Origin: JBHGYD01 sp041920415
GTDB lineage: Bacteria > Bacillota > Bacilli > Bacillales > Anoxybacillaceae
NCBI GenBank assembly: GCA_041920415.1
Contig: JBHGYD010000042.1
Span: 1-8,544 of the forward strand
Direction of reading: 5' to 3'
Length of the DNA stretch: 8,544 bases
Shown: positions 6,721 to 8,544 of the stretch, one piece after another
How the letters are laid out: each line of letters begins with the position of its first letter
How positions within the stretch are numbered: position 1 is the stretch's first letter
Position numbers and translations under genes: made by a program
Notes under the pieces: generated by a model
What the model saw: the letters and a program-made list of their open reading frames with translations, nothing else
What the model was told of the DNA's origin: nothing
Database searches by the model: none

Positions 6721-7914
6721 TTATGGATTCACTTTTGTTTTAAATTGTTGCTCACCGTCTTTATATTCAAGAATTGTTGCAGATTTAACTGGATCATGGT
6801 TCTCATTAAGAGTCAATGTTCCTGATACAAGAGAGAGGTCTTTCGTTTGAGCAAGAGCTTCTTTAATTTTCACTGGATCTGCATCTCCTGCGCGTTTGAT
6901 TGCATCAGCAAGGAAATACGCAGTATCATATCCAAGCGCGTTAAACGCATCTGGAGATTTGTTGTATTTTGCCTTGAACGCTTTTACAAAATTCTGGATT
7001 TTAGAATCTGGGTCACCAGAAGAATAGTGGTTTGTAATAAATGTATTGTTTAGCGCTTCTTTTCCAGCAATTTCGACAAGTTTTGGAGAATCCCAGCCGT
7101 CACCGCCCATAATAGGAGCTTTAATGCCAAGTTCACGTGCTTGTTTCACAATAAGACCCACTTCTTCATAATAACCAGGTAAGAATATAAATTCCGGATT
7201 AGCCGATTTAATACGTGTAAGCGTAGCGCGAAAATCGGTGTCTTTTGCAACATAAGCTTCTTCCGCTACAATCTTTCCTCCGTCTTTCTCAAACGCTTCC
7301 TTAAAAGCAGAAGAAAGCCCTTTTGAATAATCACTAGAACTGTCAATGAGTACAGCTGCATTTTTTACTTTCAAATCATTGAGCGCGAATTTAGCTGCTA
7401 CCGTACCTTGGAAAGGATCAATGAAGCATGTGCGGAATACAAAGTCATTTACTTTTCCGTCTTTATTTGTAATAGTAGGGTTCGTTCCAGTAGGTGTAAT
7501 TAACGGAACTTTGTTATCCTGCGCAACTTGGACTTGAGCGAGCGTATTGGTACTTGTGGCTGCCCCAATAATCGCTTTCACTTTATCCTGGCTAATCAAT
7601 TTAATTGCACCGCTAGTAGCTTCTGCTGCTTCAGATTTATTATCGACTTTAACAAGTTCAATTTTTTTTCCGTTAATGCCCTCTTTGTTAATTTCCTCGA
7701 GCGCAAGTTCCAAACCTTCAGCAATGGACTGTCCAAATGAAGCCACTCCACCAGACAATTCAAGGTTAGCACCGATTTTAATCGTATCGTCGCCTCCACC
7801 ATTATTGCTTGATGAACTAGTTCCAGTACTTTGAGTTCCACCATTACATCCTGCTATCAGACCGGTTGTCATCATAAGTGACAAAAAAACACTAGCTAAT
7901 TTTTTCTTCTTCAT
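6721..7914 (-). CDS. livJ: Branched-chain amino acid ABC transporter substrate-binding lipoprotein LivJ
   Basis: This 397-residue lipoprotein captures the amino acid outside the membrane and hands it to LivHM. The signal peptide has four lysines (2-5), a hydrophobic core and lipobox LIAGC, with Cys23 as the lipidated residue. A Ser/Asn/Gly-rich linker follows at about 27-41. The mature part is a type I periplasmic-binding fold starting at IKIGANLELSG (45-55). The STNTLAQVQVAQ (121-132) and VPLITPTGTNPTIT (136-149) stretches line the ligand pocket in this family, and FRTCFIDPFQG (160-170) is also typical. The ATG is preceded by GGGGGG (7926-7921) six bases upstream, an unusual all-G ribosome site that relies on G-U pairs. 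It is the first gene of livJHMGF. Substrate is inferred from family and operon; related proteins can bind other amino acids or amides. Confidence 0.94.
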   Translation of the reverse strand: MKKKKLASVFLSLMMTTGLIAGCNGGTQSTGTSSSSNNGGGDDTIKIGANLELSGGVASFGQSIAEGLELALEEINKEGINGKKIELVKVDNKSEAAEATSGAIKLISQDKVKAIIGAATSTNTLAQVQVAQDNKVPLITPTGTNPTITNKDGKVNDFVFRTCFIDPFQGTVAAKFALNDLKVKNAAVLIDSSSDYSKGLSSAFKEAFEKDGGKIVAEEAYVAKDTDFRATLTRIKSANPEFIFLPGYYEEVGLIVKQARELGIKAPIMGGDGWDSPKLVEIAGKEALNNTFITNHYSSGDPDSKIQNFVKAFKAKYNKSPDAFNALGYDTAYFLADAIKRAGDADPVKIKEALAQTKDLSLVSGTLTLNENHDPVKSATILEYKDGEQQFKTKVNP

Positions 7915-7935
7915 AATTTACCCCCCATTAATAAA

Positions 7936-7950
7936 AATTTTCGTAAAATT
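7936..7950. promoter_or_regulatory. CodY-box-like site proximal to livJ
   Basis: AATTTTCGTAAAATT matches the CodY consensus AATTTTCWGAAAATT at 13 of 15 positions and is itself a near-perfect inverted repeat. It lies 22 bases before the livJ start codon. CodY binds DNA when branched-chain amino acids and GTP are abundant, so a site in front of a branched-chain importer makes biological sense. Binding is inferred from sequence match only. Confidence 0.6.
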
Positions 7951-8057
7951 CTTAACTAAATGCAGCTATCTCAACTACAGCATCTTCTACACCGACTCAC
8001 ATCCCCCCTGAGAATTTACGGAAATAATAAAATAATTTAATTCTTCTTAATTAATAT

Positions 8058-8072
8058 AATTTTACAAAAATT
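8058..8072. promoter_or_regulatory. Second, weaker CodY-box-like site in the livJ leader
   Basis: AATTTTACAAAAATT matches the CodY consensus at 12 of 15 positions. It would fall just downstream of the predicted livJ transcription start, a position where a repressor can block initiation or elongation. The region is very AT-rich, so a chance match is possible. Confidence 0.4.
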
Positions 8073-8082
8073 ATCCCTTTTC

Positions 8083-8119
8083 GTCTAGGTATATAGCAAA
8101 ATAAATGTCACTTAATCAA
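8083..8119 (-). promoter_or_regulatory. Candidate sigma-A promoter of the liv operon
   Basis: On the - strand TTGATT (8119-8114) is followed after 18 bases by TATATA (8095-8090), preceded by TGC as in an extended -10 element. Transcription would begin near 8083, leaving a leader of roughly 170 bases before livJ. A perfect TATAAT further upstream (8215-8210) lacks a good -35 and is the main alternative. Confidence 0.45.
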
Positions 8120-8261
8120 AATTACTAATCATTTCGAATACATATGTCTTTTTTATCTAAAATAATTGCTTCTTTTAGCTATTATGGTTCTTTATTAGCT
8201 ATAGAAAGCATTATAATAAAAATAATTTACTTTTGAGTAATAATTTGTAAATAAAAACAAT

Positions 8262-8287
8262 AAAAAAACTGTTCATTTTTGAACAGT
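8262..8287 (-). terminator. Rho-independent terminator after the interrupted host gene
   Basis: A perfect 8-bp stem ACTGTTCA (8287-8280 side) and TGAACAGT (8275-8268 side) with a 4-base loop is followed on the - strand by seven T residues (8268-8262). It overlaps the stop codon of the gene remnant, and would also stop read-through from tnpB/omega RNA before the liv promoter. Confidence 0.9.
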
Positions 8288-8361
8288 CTTTTCATCTTCA
8301 TCGATTATACCTTTTATAGCATCCTTAAATTCTTTTGAAGTTTTAGCTGCAAAACACTCCT
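8273..8361 (-). pseudogene. 3' remnant of an unidentified host gene interrupted at the IS right end
   Basis: Directly beyond the element's TTCAA terminus, a reading frame of 28 codons runs to TGA at 8275-8273. It is rich in Lys, Asp and Glu; the C-terminal part reads FKDAIKGIIDEDEKTVQK. The stop codon lies within a strong terminator hairpin, as expected of a genuine gene end. The rest of the gene should lie beyond the other end of the element, outside the window, unless it was deleted. I do not recognise the family. The frame stays open through the IS right end to 8467 without an ATG, so a fusion product is possible but unsupported. A chance open frame cannot be excluded. Confidence 0.5.
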
Positions 8362-8480
8362 TTGAACTACTCCCACTTTCACTTCGTTTAGAAGTGGGAG
8401 ATTCTTGGGTAATCCCTTCTATCGAAGGGAAATGGACCAAGCGATCCCCGCCGTCCCAGCGGTTCAGTTAGAATATCCTA
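8362..8480 (-). ncRNA. TnpB right-end guide RNA (omega RNA/reRNA) scaffold
   Basis: TnpB nucleases use an RNA from the 3' end of tnpB through the element's right end, with the adjoining host sequence as guide. Here the stretch after the tnpB stop is clearly structured. TCCCTTC/GAAGGGA (8413-8419 and 8424-8430, GATA loop) sits inside a CTTGG/CCAAG stem (8404-8408 and 8437-8441). A terminal imperfect hairpin spans 8370-8400, within which CACTTC/GAAGTG offers an alternative fold. A short GC-rich CCGC/GCGG stem lies just after the stop. The RNA should end at 8362, and the guide begins at 8361. The 5' limit is approximate and may extend into tnpB. Confidence 0.7.
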
Positions 8481-8544
8481 ACAATCGAAGCCCTTCCCGA
8501 AGGAGATTGATGCTTGCGTTCACATCTCGCCCATGATGCGTTCC
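8464..8544 (-). CDS. tnpB: RNA-guided endonuclease TnpB, C-terminal fragment (runs off the window)
   Basis: Only the last 26 residues and the TGA stop (8466-8464) are in the window; the gene continues past 8544. The sequence GTHHGRDVNASINLLREG contains the RDxNA signature that carries the third RuvC catalytic aspartate, following the last zinc-finger cysteine that lies outside. The ending LRLLGYSN is typical of Geobacillus-type TnpB. The product is a programmable DNA nuclease, ancestor of Cas12, that cuts the empty donor site to favour retention of the element. Intactness of the remainder cannot be judged. Confidence 0.88.
   Translation of the reverse strand, partial: GTHHGRDVNASINLLREGLRLLGYSN

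Larger units (their letters stand above)
7915..8261. other. AT-rich non-coding leader and intergenic region upstream of livJ
   Basis: About 350 bases hold no convincing gene. The content is the livJ ribosome site, two CodY-like boxes, the promoter candidate near 8083-8119, and an 8-bp direct repeat TTAGCTAT at 8175-8182 and 8195-8202 (20 bases apart). Base composition is markedly more AT-rich than the flanking genes. No T-box or other riboswitch structure was recognised. Confidence 0.7.
8362..8544 (-). mobile_element. Right end of an IS200/IS605-family element (partial)
   Basis: The window ends inside the element. Seen are the tnpB 3' end, a structured right-end region and the terminus TTCAA (- strand 8366-8362), which resembles the right cleavage site TCAA known from IS608. 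A subterminal imperfect hairpin is formed by CTCCCACTT (8370-8378) and AAGTGGGAG (8392-8400). As usual for this family there are no terminal inverted repeats or target duplication to look for. Whether the element also encodes TnpA lies outside the window. Confidence 0.85.

Noticed and set aside
8144..8236. A 30-codon hydrophobic open frame on the + strand upstream of livJ, possibly a small membrane peptide or toxin
   Set aside because: No ribosome binding site precedes the ATG, the composition is what AT-rich non-coding DNA gives, and no antisense RNA or terminator accompanies it.
7915..8261. A T-box or other riboswitch in the long liv leader
   Set aside because: No specifier stem, T-box sequence, or terminator/antiterminator pair was recognised; the AT-rich inverted repeat at 7936-7950 fits a CodY site better than a terminator.
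8362..8544. CRISPR-Cas association suggested by the RuvC-type nuclease
   Set aside because: There is no repeat array; the RDxNA tail followed by a right-end hairpin and TTCAA is the layout of an IS605-type tnpB, not of cas12.

Overview
The window looks like chromosomal DNA from a spore-forming, probably thermophilic Bacillaceae such as Anoxybacillus, Geobacillus or Parageobacillus. This is inferred from moderate GC content, strong GGAGG-type ribosome sites, Bacillus-type lipoprotein and S41 protease sequences, and an IS605-type tnpB tail of the kind common in Geobacillus. The genus cannot be fixed from the sequence alone.

Left part (1-1590, + strand): a two-gene unit. It encodes a GT2 polyprenyl-phosphate glycosyltransferase (GtrB/CsbB/YkoT type) and a four-helix GtrA-family membrane protein, joined by an ATGA overlap. 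Three inverted repeats stand in a row in front of the first gene. A bidirectional terminator at about 1547-1590 separates the unit from a convergent S41 protease.

Middle (1594-3285, - strand): a secreted or membrane-anchored carboxyl-terminal processing protease of CtpA/CtpB type. It has PDZ, S41 and peptidoglycan-binding-like domains and an intact Ser/Lys/Gln catalytic set. It has its own leader, and the liv terminator insulates it from the operon upstream.

Right-centre (3255-8120, - strand): a complete branched-chain amino acid ABC importer in the order livJ-livH-livM-livG-livF. The lipoprotein LivJ captures substrate, LivH and LivM form the membrane channel, and LivG and LivF are the ATPases. 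A GC-rich hairpin after livJ probably keeps the binding protein at higher levels than the permease. The long AT-rich leader before livJ carries an extended -10 promoter candidate and two CodY-box-like sites, which would suit repression when branched-chain amino acids are plentiful.

Right edge (8262-8544, - strand): the right end of an IS200/IS605-family element. It comprises the last 26 codons of tnpB, a structured right-end RNA (omega RNA) scaffold, and the TTCAA terminus. The element abuts what looks like the last 28 codons of an interrupted host gene, followed by that gene's rho-independent terminator.

I did not find a convincing new multi-gene system. The most informative items are the TnpB omega RNA junction with its readable guide, the interrupted host gene, and the predicted CodY control of liv.
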